Source: Microbacterium sp. MF43 (GTDB lineage Bacteria; Actinomycetota; Actinomycetes; Actinomycetales; Microbacteriaceae). From it: DNA of 64,000 nucleotides. The translations under genes and the position numbers were made by a program. The notes under the pieces are model-generated. The model was not told the DNA's origin. It saw nothing but the letters and a program-made list of their open reading frames with translations, and did not search any database. Numbering within the stretch: position 1 is the first letter of the stretch; each line of letters opens with the position of its first letter. This document shows positions 53,320-61,668 of this stretch, piece by piece. The DNA lies in assembly GCF_012847295.1 (NCBI RefSeq), contig NZ_JABBDY010000005.1, positions 1 through 64,000 of the forward strand, given 5' to 3'.

Positions 53320-54003
53320 TCACGCCCCTGCGCCTGGGCCTGGGCCTGGGCCTGGGCCTGCGCCTGCGCCTGCGCCTGCGCCTGCGCCTGCGCCTGCGAG
53401 AACCGTCGCCAGGAGAGGCAGCTGCCGCGGGTCTTCGAGCGCCGATCCGACCGCGACGACACGCGCGCCGGCGTCGAGGAACGTCTGGGCATTCGACGCG
53501 TCCATGCCCCCCGTCGCGACGAATCGCGCCCGGGGGAATGGTCCCCGCATGTGCCCGAACCACTCCGCCCCCAGCCAGTGCGCGGGGAACGCCTTGAGCC
53601 AGGTGAGCCCGAGCCCGAGCGCGGCCTGCACCTCGCTGGGCGTTGCGACGCCGGGGAGTATCGGGATGCCGTTCACGCGGGCAGCCTCGACGACCGCCGC
53701 GTCCAGCCCCGGCGAGACGAGGTAGCGGGCACCTGCCCGGATCGCGGCGTCGACCTGTCCGGCGGAGACGATCGTGCCGGCGCCGACCGCCCGCCCGCGG
53801 CGCTCGCCCAGACGCGCGACGCGCTCGAGCGCGATCAGGTCCTGCTCGGTCTGCAGCGGCACCTCGACGGAGGCGATCCCCAGCTCCCACGCCGTCTCGG
53901 CCAGCCGCACGGTGCGCTCGACTCCCATCCCGCGGAGGATCGCCATGAGCGGGGCACCGTCGAACGCGCCGTCGAACCAGGCGCACATCTCATCGTCGGT
54001 CAT
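53320..54003 (-). CDS. eda: 2-keto-3-deoxy-6-phosphogluconate aldolase with repetitive tail
   Basis: 227 residues. Catalytic residues of KDPG aldolase are in place: R24 in AILRGM, E47 in ASVEVPLQT, and the Schiff-base lysine K137 in WLKAFPAHWLG. It splits KDPG to pyruvate and glyceraldehyde 3-phosphate, the last step of the pathway encoded here. Residues after about 203 are a Gly-Ala/Gly-Pro run (GAGAGAGAGAGPGPGPG) coded by hexamer repeats and absent from ordinary Eda. The ATG overlaps the kdgK stop (ATGA). Confidence 0.88.
   Translation of the reverse strand: MTDDEMCAWFDGAFDGAPLMAILRGMGVERTVRLAETAWELGIASVEVPLQTEQDLIALERVARLGERRGRAVGAGTIVSAGQVDAAIRAGARYLVSPGLDAAVVEAARVNGIPILPGVATPSEVQAALGLGLTWLKAFPAHWLGAEWFGHMRGPFPRARFVATGGMDASNAQTFLDAGARVVAVGSALEDPRQLPLLATVLAGAGAGAGAGAGAGPGPGPGPGAGA
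53331..53396. repeat. Eleven tandem hexamers inside the eda 3' end
   Basis: Units CGCCTG and GGCCTG run 1 + 4 + 6 without interruption. Each adds two codons (Ala-Gly or Pro-Gly) on the minus strand, so slippage changes tail length without shifting frame. Confidence 0.9.
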
Positions 54004-54905
54004 GCGGTGTCCTTCTCTCGGTCCGGAAAATCACTGGTGGTGGCGAGGGTCGCGGCGGCCCGCTCGTGGCCGGCGCGCAGGCGCTCGGCCAGCGGGGCGT
54101 GCGAGAGGCGCGCCGCGAGGTACCCGCCGGCGAACGCATCGCCGGCACCGACGGGCTCGACGACCTCGACCGCTCGCGACGCTTCGAACACCTGCCCGTC
54201 CCGAGAGAACACGGTGGCGCCGACGTCCGCGTCCTTGACGACGAGTTCGGGCACGTCGGGGAAGAGCGCGCGCACCTCCTCCGGCGTCCGCACACCCCAC
54301 AGGCGCTCCGCCTCGTCCTGACCGACGAAGACGACATCGGCCCGTCGCGCGAGGGGTGCGAGCGCCCGCGCGGCCTCACTCCACCCCCACAGAGCGGGAC
54401 GGTGATTCACGTCGAAGCTCACTGCGACCCCGGCGGCACGTGCCCGGAGGATCGCGTGGTCGACGAACCGGGCGGCGGACGCCGAGAGTGCCGGGGTGAT
54501 TCCCGACAGGTGCAGCACATCCGCCCAGGCCAGATCGAGCCGGAGCGCGTCGTTCGGCGACAGGTGAGACGCCGCAGAGCCCCTGCGGTAGTAGCCGACA
54601 GCGCGTCCCGGGTCCTTGACGTACACTCCCGTCGGGCGAGCGGGATCGAGGACCACGTCACGGACGTCGACTCCCCGGCCTTTCAGTTGGCGTACGACGC
54701 GGCGGCCGATCGCGTCCTCTCCCAGGCGGCTGAACCATCGTGCGCTGACGCCGAGCGCGGCGGCATGCACGGCGACATTGGACTCCGCACCCCCGGCTTC
54801 GACACGGAATGCCACCGCGGTTTCGAACGGCTCGGCCACGACGGGCGCGATCATCGCCATCGTCTCGCCCGCGGCGAGAAGGCGTGGGCGGTGCAGGCTC
54901 GTCAC
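54000..54905 (-). CDS. kdgK: 2-keto-3-deoxygluconate kinase (PfkB family)
   Basis: 301 residues from a GTG at 54905, with GTGAGG upstream. The PfkB fold begins LLAAGETMAMIAP, has GGAESNVAVHAAALG, and the C-terminal signature EPVGAGDAFAGGYLAARL with catalytic base D256. It phosphorylates KDG to KDPG. It lies 7 bases after kduI and overlaps eda by ATGA, matching the pathway order. Confidence 0.9.
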   Translation of the reverse strand: MTSLHRPRLLAAGETMAMIAPVVAEPFETAVAFRVEAGGAESNVAVHAAALGVSARWFSRLGEDAIGRRVVRQLKGRGVDVRDVVLDPARPTGVYVKDPGRAVGYYRRGSAASHLSPNDALRLDLAWADVLHLSGITPALSASAARFVDHAILRARAAGVAVSFDVNHRPALWGWSEAARALAPLARRADVVFVGQDEAERLWGVRTPEEVRALFPDVPELVVKDADVGATVFSRDGQVFEASRAVEVVEPVGAGDAFAGGYLAARLSHAPLAERLRAGHERAAATLATTSDFPDREKDTA

Positions 54906-54912
54906 GCAGGCC

Positions 54913-55752
54913 TCACCGCAGCGTCGTGACCGGGGCGGGATCCATGTCGTCGAACGACTGGTTCTCGCCGGCCATGGCCCACACGAACGAGTACGCCGCC
55001 GTGCCGACACCGGAGTGGAGCGACCAACTCGGCGAGATCACCGCCTGCCGGTCGGCCACGACGAGATGACGGGTCTCCTCGCGCTGACCGAGCAGGTGGA
55101 TGACGCGGGCGTCCTCGGGGAGGTCGAAGTAGAGGTAGCACTCCGTGCGCCGGTCGTGAGTGTGCGCGGGCATCGTGTTCCACATCGAGCCGGGGTGGAG
55201 GCGCGTCACCCCCATCACGATCTGGCAGCTGCGGACGCCGCCCTCATGGATGTACTGCGTCAGGGTGCGACGGTTCGACGTGACCTGGTCGCCGAGCTCT
55301 CGGACCGTGCCCTCGTGCGGCGCGACGAGCGCCGGCGGGTAGGTGGTGTGGGCCGGGGCCGAGAAGAGGTAGAACTGGGCGCCCGCCCCGGATGCCGCGT
55401 CCACGTCGTCGGCGAAGACGATGTCGCGGATGCCCCGTCCGAGGTACAGGCATGCCCCGCTCTCGAGCGCATACACCTCGCCGTCGGCTGTCACCGTGCC
55501 GGCGGATCCCACGTTGACGATCCCGAGCTCCCGATGCTCGAGGAAGTAGTCGCTGCGGATCTCGTCGTACCCGGGCAGAGCGAGCCGATCGCCCGCGGGA
55601 ACGGCCCCGCCCAGAACGACGCGGTCGTGGTGGGTGAGGACGAGGCGGATCTCGCCGGGCGCGAAGACATCGCGAACGAGGAACTCGGACCGGAGTCGGT
55701 CGGTCGTCATCCCTGGGATCTGCGTCGGGTGGGTGGCGTAACGCTGCTGCAT
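54913..55752 (-). CDS. kduI: 5-keto-4-deoxyuronate isomerase
   Basis: 279 residues, the standard KduI length. A double cupin with ESGACLYLGRGIRDIVF in the first half and metal-binding residues in MPAHTHDRRTECYLYFDLP in the second. It isomerises 5-keto-4-deoxyuronate, formed spontaneously from unsaturated uronate, to 2,5-diketo-3-deoxygluconate. It follows kduD by 16 bases. Confidence 0.93.
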   Translation of the reverse strand: MQQRYATHPTQIPGMTTDRLRSEFLVRDVFAPGEIRLVLTHHDRVVLGGAVPAGDRLALPGYDEIRSDYFLEHRELGIVNVGSAGTVTADGEVYALESGACLYLGRGIRDIVFADDVDAASGAGAQFYLFSAPAHTTYPPALVAPHEGTVRELGDQVTSNRRTLTQYIHEGGVRSCQIVMGVTRLHPGSMWNTMPAHTHDRRTECYLYFDLPEDARVIHLLGQREETRHLVVADRQAVISPSWSLHSGVGTAAYSFVWAMAGENQSFDDMDPAPVTTLR

Positions 55753-55768
55753 GGTTCTCCTTGGTTGA

Positions 55769-56539
55769 TCAGCGGACGAGCCAGCCGCCGTCGACGGGGA
55801 GGACGACCCCCGTGACGTACGCGGCCGCGTCGGAGGCGAGGAACACGAACGCCCCCTGCAGGTCTGCGGGCGCGCCCCAGCGCCCGGCGGGGATGCGCCC
55901 CAGGATCGAAGCCTCGCGCTCGGGGTCCGCTCGCAGCGCCGCAGTGTTGTCGGTCGCCATGTAGCCGGGGGCGATCGCGTTGACCGTCACCCCTGACGCC
56001 GCCCATTCGTTGGCCAGGGCTTTCGTGAGTCCCGCGACAGCATGCTTCGAGGCGGCGTAGCCGGGGACCGTGATGCCGCCCTGGAACGAGAGCATCGAGG
56101 CGACGTTGATGATGCGGCCGTATCCGCGTTCGAGCATGTGCCTGCCCGCCGCCTGCGACAAGTGGAAGACGGCGTCGAGGTTGACGCGAAGCACGTCGTC
56201 CCAATCACCGACGGGATGCTCGGCGGCCGGTGCCCGCCGTATCGTGCCGGCGTTGTTGACGAGCACGTCGAGCCGTCCGAATGTCGCCACCACCTCGTCG
56301 ATGACGGCCGCGTGATCGGCTGCCTCGGCGGAGCGGAAGTCGGCCTGGAGCCGGAGGACGCGGCGCCCGAGGGCCTCGATACGAGCGGCGGTGTGCTCGG
56401 CGTCGCCGCGATCGAGGAGCGCGACGTCCGCGCCGGCCTCTGCCAGTGCGACGGCGGCGCTCTGGCCGAGGCCTCTGCTCGTGCCGGTCACGAGCGCCGT
56501 GCGTCCGTCGAGGCGGAATGATTCCAGGATGCCGCTCAC
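55769..56539 (-). CDS. kduD: 2-keto-3-deoxygluconate dehydrogenase (SDR)
   Basis: 256 residues from a GTG at 56539 that overlaps the GH88 stop (GTGA). Short-chain dehydrogenase features are present: TGTSRGLGQSAAVALAE for cofactor binding, NNAGTIRR, catalytic serine in VASMLSFQGG and YAASKHAV. The N-terminal ILESFRLDGRTALVTG is typical of KduD. It reduces 2,5-diketo-3-deoxygluconate to KDG. Confidence 0.92.
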   Translation of the reverse strand: MSGILESFRLDGRTALVTGTSRGLGQSAAVALAEAGADVALLDRGDAEHTAARIEALGRRVLRLQADFRSAEAADHAAVIDEVVATFGRLDVLVNNAGTIRRAPAAEHPVGDWDDVLRVNLDAVFHLSQAAGRHMLERGYGRIINVASMLSFQGGITVPGYAASKHAVAGLTKALANEWAASGVTVNAIAPGYMATDNTAALRADPEREASILGRIPAGRWGAPADLQGAFVFLASDAAAYVTGVVLPVDGGWLVR

Positions 56540-57720
56540 CAGTACGGCCGCCAGTCGGGATCGGCGACGCGGGCGAGCGCCTCGAGATAGAAGTAGTCCC
56601 CCCAGAGCGACCCTTCGTCGACCCCGTTGCCCTTCGGCAGGTCGTACACGCTGTGAAGCAACAGGGCGTCGGACGACTCCGGCGGGCGCGGCGTGTAGTT
56701 CTCGACGAGGGAGTCCAGGATCCGGATCGCCGCCGCGTCGTAGCGCTCCGCGCGAGCCGGATCGGTCTCGCGCTGCGCGAGTTCGAGGAGTCCGCAGACC
56801 GCGATCGCGCCTGCGGAGCTGTCGCGCTCGGCTCCGCTGCCGTCGCCGTAGACGAGGTCCCAGAAGGCCACGCCGTCGGCGGGAAGGTGGTCGAGGAAGT
56901 AATCCGCACAGCGCCGCGCCGCGTTCAACAGGCGCTCGTCGCCGACGGCGGCGTAGTTCAGCGCGAACCCGTAGATCCCCCAGGCCTGGCCGCGCGACCA
57001 GCACGAGTCGTCGTGGGCGCCCTGGGCGGTGCCGCCCCGCAGCGGCTCGCCCGTCACGGCATCCCAGAAGAACGTGTGGAACGTGGAGCCGTCGGCCCGG
57101 ATGATGTGCGCCTCGAGCTGCGCCGTGTGACGCTGCACCGCCTCGGCATACCGCCGATCACCCGTCTGCTCGTACGCCCAGGTGAGGAGCGGCATGTTCA
57201 TCAGGCTGTCGATGATGGTCCGGCCCCGCTGCTCGGGATCGGCCAGGTCACCCCACGCCTGGATCACTCCCGCGGGCTCGAGGAAGCGCGTCATGAGGTG
57301 ATCGGCGGCGGCCAGCGCGGCGTCGCGCGACGCGTCGTCGCGGAGAAGCCGCCACGGCGCCACGCAGGAGAGGGTGTAGAGGAAACCGAGGTCGTGCGTC
57401 TCGAGGTCCTCGCCCGCGTTCACCCGGCGGGCGAAGTCCGTGGCATGCCGCTCGGCGGCGGCGCGGAAGGCGACATCGCCGGTCAGCTCCCATGCGATCC
57501 ATTGCATGCCCGGCCAGAAGCTCGTCGTCCAGCCGCGGTTGCCGCCCTCGCTGATGCTGCCCGCCGCAGGGCGCAGCTCATAGCGATCGCCGCGAGTGGT
57601 GTCGTCGGGGTAGAGATCGCCGTACGCCGCGATGTTGCGGCGGACCGTCGACAGCGCGGCGGCGATCGCCGTGTCGATCGGAGTCGTGATTCGGCCCGTT
57701 TCGGGCGTGGTCGACGTCAT
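56536..57720 (-). CDS. Unsaturated glucuronyl hydrolase (GH88)
   Basis: 394 residues, the usual GH88 length, without a signal peptide. D110 in THDLGFLY and D171 in TIIDSLMNMPLL correspond to the two catalytic aspartates known in UGL of Bacillus sp. GL1. HDDSCWSRGQAWGIYGFALN is the GH88 hallmark. It removes the unsaturated uronic acid from oligosaccharides produced by polysaccharide lyases. The released sugar feeds KduI. A GH105-type rhamnogalacturonyl role is less likely from the motifs. Confidence 0.9.
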   Translation of the reverse strand: MTSTTPETGRITTPIDTAIAAALSTVRRNIAAYGDLYPDDTTRGDRYELRPAAGSISEGGNRGWTTSFWPGMQWIAWELTGDVAFRAAAERHATDFARRVNAGEDLETHDLGFLYTLSCVAPWRLLRDDASRDAALAAADHLMTRFLEPAGVIQAWGDLADPEQRGRTIIDSLMNMPLLTWAYEQTGDRRYAEAVQRHTAQLEAHIIRADGSTFHTFFWDAVTGEPLRGGTAQGAHDDSCWSRGQAWGIYGFALNYAAVGDERLLNAARRCADYFLDHLPADGVAFWDLVYGDGSGAERDSSAGAIAVCGLLELAQRETDPARAERYDAAAIRILDSLVENYTPRPPESSDALLLHSVYDLPKGNGVDEGSLWGDYFYLEALARVADPDWRPYW

Positions 57721-57752
57721 GGAGTGCACATCCTTCGTGTTGCGCGGCCGCG

Positions 57753-58421
57753 TCACGCGGCCGGACGGGGGGACAGGGCGGGCTGGAGCGTGTGACGGGC
57801 GTTCGCCCACGCGAGGTAGAGCGTGGGCGCGGCGGTGATGCCCAGCCCGATCGCCGGCATGCCGGCGATCGCCGCGAACTGCACGGCGAGCGCACCGAGC
57901 GTGACCGCGGAGAGGTACCACCGCCGGACGCTCAGCAGGAGCGACGCGCGCATGACGCGTCCGAGAGGGGCGGAGGGAGCCTCCGCGATCGCGACGAGCG
58001 TGACGACGAAGCATCCGACCGCGAGCACCGTCAGGACCGCCAGAAGCGGCACGACCACGACCCCGACCGTGGTGGGGGCGAGAGCCCGCACGTCGACGAG
58101 CAGCACGACCAGGGTCGCGCTCGAGATCGCGCCGACCAGCATGGCACGACGCCAGGTCGCTCTCCACCCGGCGAGGAACGTGCCGATGACCGCGGTATCG
58201 CCGCGCGAATGCGCGCGGAAGACGGTGAACGCCGCCGTGAACGCCGGCGTCGAGACCGGAAGGGCGAGCGCGATGAACGGCCACGAGCGGGCCGGATCGG
58301 TGGTGAGGAGAAGGAGCACGACCGGCAGCGCCGCGATGAGCACCAACAGATTGGTCATGAGTCCGAGGTAGGCGACACCGAATGCCGTCGCGTACACGTC
58401 GTGGCCGAGGCGCTTCATCAT
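57753..58421 (-). CDS. DUF624 (YesL-like) membrane protein
   Basis: 222 residues with about five to six hydrophobic helices. The start LGHDVYATAFGVAYLGLMTN and the pattern of paired helices match DUF624. In Bacillus subtilis YesL is encoded with the rhamnogalacturonan importer, and here the gene likewise follows the two permeases, overlapping by TGATG. Its molecular role is unknown; it is likely accessory to the transporter. Confidence 0.78.
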   Translation of the reverse strand: MMKRLGHDVYATAFGVAYLGLMTNLLVLIAALPVVLLLLTTDPARSWPFIALALPVSTPAFTAAFTVFRAHSRGDTAVIGTFLAGWRATWRRAMLVGAISSATLVVLLVDVRALAPTTVGVVVVPLLAVLTVLAVGCFVVTLVAIAEAPSAPLGRVMRASLLLSVRRWYLSAVTLGALAVQFAAIAGMPAIGLGITAAPTLYLAWANARHTLQPALSPRPAA

Positions 58422-59338
58422 CAGCCCTTCATCCCGCTCGTCGCGATGCCCTCGACGAAGTACTTCTGACCGAGCAGGAAGATCACCGCGATCGGGATGA
58501 CCGAGATCGTGAGCCCGGCGAACAGCAACGCGTAGTTGGTGTCGAACAGATTGCTGACGAAGCTCTTGAGACCCAGCTGCACGGTCCACAGGTCGGGGTT
58601 GCGCAGATAGATGAGCGGGCCCAGGTAGTCGTTCCAGGTGTTCACGAAGGTCAGCAGCGTGAGGCTCGCGAGGGCGGGGACGGAGAGAGGCAGCATGATC
58701 CGCCGCCAGATCCCGTACTCGGACAGGCCGTCGAGGCGTGCCGCTTCGGACAGCTCCTCGGGGATCGTCTCGTAGTACTGCTTCATCAGGAAGACGCCGA
58801 ATGCTCCGAACGCGTGCAGCAGGATGATCGACCACAACGTGTTGGACACCTTGAGGTCGGAGAGGATGATGAACTGCGGGATCATGTAGGACTGCCACGG
58901 AACGGCGATGGTTCCGATGTACGCGAGGAAGAGCACGTCGCGGCCCGGGAACCGCATCCGCGCGAATCCGTACGCCGCGAATGAGCCGGTGAGCACCTGC
59001 AGGACGGTGATGACGACGGCGAGCAGCAGGGTGTTGCGCAGCCAGGTGAGCATCCCCGTCTCTGTCCAGATGTCGACGTAGTTGCTCCAGACGAAGGTCT
59101 CCGGAAGCCACTTCACCGGGACGGAGAAGACCTCGTTGGCCGTCTTCAGCGAGCTCATGACCATCCAGAAGAACGGCAGGAGCAGGCCGATCGCGAAGAG
59201 GACCAGCGCGAGGTAGGCGGCGATGCGCCCGACCCGCCGCCACCCGGTGGCTCGCTTACGCGAGGTCGGCGCGGGGCGGGGATCGGCGAGGTGGTACAGC
59301 GCCGCGCGATCCTCGGCGGGCACCAGGAGTTCGGTCAT
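58421..59338 (-). CDS. ABC transporter permease, second subunit (uronate oligosaccharide importer)
   Basis: 305 residues, six helices after a 35-residue cytoplasmic tail. The EAA loop is PEELSEAARLDGLSEYGIWR. The ATG overlaps the preceding stop by one base (TGATG). It forms the channel with the next gene upstream. Like the galactoside system it lacks a local ATPase gene. Confidence 0.88.
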   Translation of the reverse strand: MTELLVPAEDRAALYHLADPRPAPTSRKRATGWRRVGRIAAYLALVLFAIGLLLPFFWMVMSSLKTANEVFSVPVKWLPETFVWSNYVDIWTETGMLTWLRNTLLLAVVITVLQVLTGSFAAYGFARMRFPGRDVLFLAYIGTIAVPWQSYMIPQFIILSDLKVSNTLWSIILLHAFGAFGVFLMKQYYETIPEELSEAARLDGLSEYGIWRRIMLPLSVPALASLTLLTFVNTWNDYLGPLIYLRNPDLWTVQLGLKSFVSNLFDTNYALLFAGLTISVIPIAVIFLLGQKYFVEGIATSGMKG

Positions 59339-60297
59339 CAGCTGCTCCGCTTCTTGTTCCAGAGGAACTGCACGACGGTCACCACGATGCACATCAGGAA
59401 CAGCACGACGGCGGCCGCCGACGCGTAGCCGAACTGGTTCTCCTCGAAGCCCTTGCGGTAGATGAACTGCGAGATGACGAGAGTCGCCTGCCCCGGGCCC
59501 CCGTCGGTCATCACCAAGACGAGATCGAAGATCTTGAACGAGTTGATGGTCAGCATCACGGTGACGAAGAACATGGTCGGGCGCAGGCACGGCAGCGTCA
59601 CGTTGACGAACCGCTCCCACACGTTCGCGCCGTCGACCCGTGCGGCCTCGTGGAGCTCGCGCGGGACCGTCTGAAGGCCGGCGAGGAAGAGGATCATGTA
59701 ATACCCCATGTCGCGCCACGTGCTGACGATGACCACGGCGGGCATCGCCCACTCCTGCGACGTGAGCCAGCCCGGAGGGTCGCTGATCCCCACGGCCCGA
59801 AGGATCTCGTTGATCGGACCGTAATCGGGGCTGAAGAGCAGGTTCCACACCACGGCGATCGCCACGATCGAGGTGATGTACGGAAAGAACGCGGCCGTCC
59901 GGAAGAAGGCGACTCCGCGCAGCTTGTTGTTGAGCAGCAGGGCCAAGCCGAGCGCGATGCCGATGCTGAGCGGGATGTGGAGGGCGGAGTAGTAGAGGGT
60001 GTTGACGACGGCGACCCGGAAGCTGCCGTCGGCGACGAGGCGCTGATAGTTCTCGAGCCCGGTCCAGTCCGCTTTGCCGAACACGTTCCAGTTCGTGAAC
60101 GACATGTAGAAGAGGGTGACCACCGGGATGAGGGTGAGGACGGCGAACCCGAGGAAATTCGGGAGGATGAAGCTCCAGCCGATGAGCGTGTTGCGCACGC
60201 GAAGTCGCGAACGACGGCGGGCTCGCCCCGCGCGTGCCCGGCGTCGTGGCGTCGGCGTCGGCGTCGAGGGCGCTTCCTCGGCGGCGAGACTCGTCAT
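59338..60297 (-). CDS. ABC transporter permease, first subunit (uronate oligosaccharide importer)
   Basis: 319 residues from the ATG at 60297, chosen for the GAGGAGG site upstream. A basic tail (RRRARAGRARRRSRLRVRN) precedes six helices. The EAA loop is PRELHEAARVDGANVWERFV. A perfect 13-base hairpin separates it from the binding-protein gene, which would lower permease expression relative to that protein. Confidence 0.88.
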   Translation of the reverse strand: MTSLAAEEAPSTPTPTPRRRARAGRARRRSRLRVRNTLIGWSFILPNFLGFAVLTLIPVVTLFYMSFTNWNVFGKADWTGLENYQRLVADGSFRVAVVNTLYYSALHIPLSIGIALGLALLLNNKLRGVAFFRTAAFFPYITSIVAIAVVWNLLFSPDYGPINEILRAVGISDPPGWLTSQEWAMPAVVIVSTWRDMGYYMILFLAGLQTVPRELHEAARVDGANVWERFVNVTLPCLRPTMFFVTVMLTINSFKIFDLVLVMTDGGPGQATLVISQFIYRKGFEENQFGYASAAAVVLFLMCIVVTVVQFLWNKKRSS

Positions 60298-60327
60298 GGT
60301 TCCTCCTCGATGCATGGCCGGCGGCGG

Positions 60328-60357
60328 GCGACGGCCCGGCCGGAGCCGGGCCGTCGC
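60328..60357 (-). terminator. Intercistronic hairpin (attenuator) between binding protein and permease
   Basis: GCGACGGCCCGGC and its exact inverse form a 13-base stem with loop CGGA, 6 bases after the binding-protein stop and before the permease ribosome site. Such hairpins usually protect the upstream mRNA and partly terminate. Confidence 0.7.
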
Positions 60358-60363
60358 GCGGGG

Positions 60364-61668
60364 TCAGTCGACCCCGACCTCGTTCTTCACGCGCTCCTCG
60401 GCCGTGGCGATCGCGTCGTCGACCGACGTCGATCCCGACATGACCGCCGTGTGAAGCTCGCCGAGGATGCCCTGCACCGCGGCCGTTTTGGTCGAGGTGG
60501 GGCTCTCGGCGCGCGTGTCATGGACCGACCACGCGAACTGCGACAGGTCGTCGGTCGGCACACCGTCGACCGAGAAGTACGCAGCGACGACGTCCTCGTC
60601 GATGAGAGCCGGCGTCACGCCGATGGAGGCGAGGAGCTTCGCCGCCTCCTCGCTCGCGACGAACTCCAGGAAGTCCTTCGCCGTCTGCTCCTTCGCGGGA
60701 TCGATCGCGGCGTTGACACCGAACCCGGTCGGGTCGCCGAAGGTGACCGGCTCGTTGTCGAGACCGGTCGTCGAGTCGTCGACCTGCGGCGCGGGAGCGA
60801 TACCCCACTCGAACGCCTCCGCCTCGCCAGACTCCTGCTGGGCGATGAGGGTCGCGACGTACCAGGTCCCGATCGGCATCATCGCTGTCTGCTGGGTGCC
60901 GAACTCGCCCTGGTAGGTGAGCTGGTTCGCGGTGCTGGTGTTGAAGTCCACCGTGTCGCCGTCCTCCTGCAGGGCGAGTGCCGTGTCGTAGAAGTCGGCG
61001 AGGTAGCCGTAGTCGCCGCTGAGGATGTCGGCGTCGGCCTGCGCATTGGCGAAGCCCTGCACAGCCGACTGCCAGCGGTGGGTATAGGTGCCCCGGGCGT
61101 CGCTGCCGGCTGCGGCCAGGCCCTCGGTGAGCTCGTTCGCCGTCGCGGCGTACTCGTCCCAGGTCCAGCCGCCGTCAGGCAGGTCGACGCCGGCGAGCTC
61201 GAACAGGTCGACGTTGTAGTACACGACCCAGGAGTCCTTGCGGTACGGCACCGCGTACGCGACGCCGTCGACCTGATAGGACTCGGCGCCCGCGATGCCG
61301 TCCGGAAGCTCCACATCGGACACGTCGAGGAGCTGTCCGCCCTCCTGCCAGGTCGGGAGCTGCTTGACCTCCTTCTGGGCGATGATGTCAGGCGCCGATC
61401 CCGCCGCGAGGTCGGCCGTCATGAGCGTGTTGTACTCCGCCGGGTCGTACTCCTTGAGTTCGACCGTGACGTTCGGGTTCTGGTCCTCGAACGCGTCGGC
61501 GAGAAGCTGGAACTCGGGAATCGCCTCCAGCGCCCACCCCGACACGGTGAGAGTGACGGGCTCGTCCGAGTCGGACGGCTCCGTCGCCGTCCCCGCCCCG
61601 CTGCACGCGGCGAGCGAAAGCGTCGCCGCGACGCCGAGACCGGCGGCTGCTGCGAACTTGCGGTTCAT
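60364..61668 (-). CDS. ABC transporter sugar-binding lipoprotein (uronate oligosaccharide importer)
   Basis: 434 residues. The signal peptide ends LSLAACSG with lipidated C22. The mature protein has the family 1 solute-binding fold (VTLTVSGWALEAIPEFQLLA, DIIAQKEVKQLPTW and VYYNVDLFELAGVDLPDGGW). It overlaps the DUF2264 gene by ATGA. The ligand is inferred to be an unsaturated uronate oligosaccharide from the enzymes around it. Confidence 0.88.
   Translation of the reverse strand: MNRKFAAAAGLGVAATLSLAACSGAGTATEPSDSDEPVTLTVSGWALEAIPEFQLLADAFEDQNPNVTVELKEYDPAEYNTLMTADLAAGSAPDIIAQKEVKQLPTWQEGGQLLDVSDVELPDGIAGAESYQVDGVAYAVPYRKDSWVVYYNVDLFELAGVDLPDGGWTWDEYAATANELTEGLAAAGSDARGTYTHRWQSAVQGFANAQADADILSGDYGYLADFYDTALALQEDGDTVDFNTSTANQLTYQGEFGTQQTAMMPIGTWYVATLIAQQESGEAEAFEWGIAPAPQVDDSTTGLDNEPVTFGDPTGFGVNAAIDPAKEQTAKDFLEFVASEEAAKLLASIGVTPALIDEDVVAAYFSVDGVPTDDLSQFAWSVHDTRAESPTSTKTAAVQGILGELHTAVMSGSTSVDDAIATAEERVKNEVGVD

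Noticed and set aside
53331-53396. Possible CRISPR array because of regular short repeats
   Set aside because: Units are 6 bases with no spacers and lie inside the eda coding frame; it is a simple sequence repeat.
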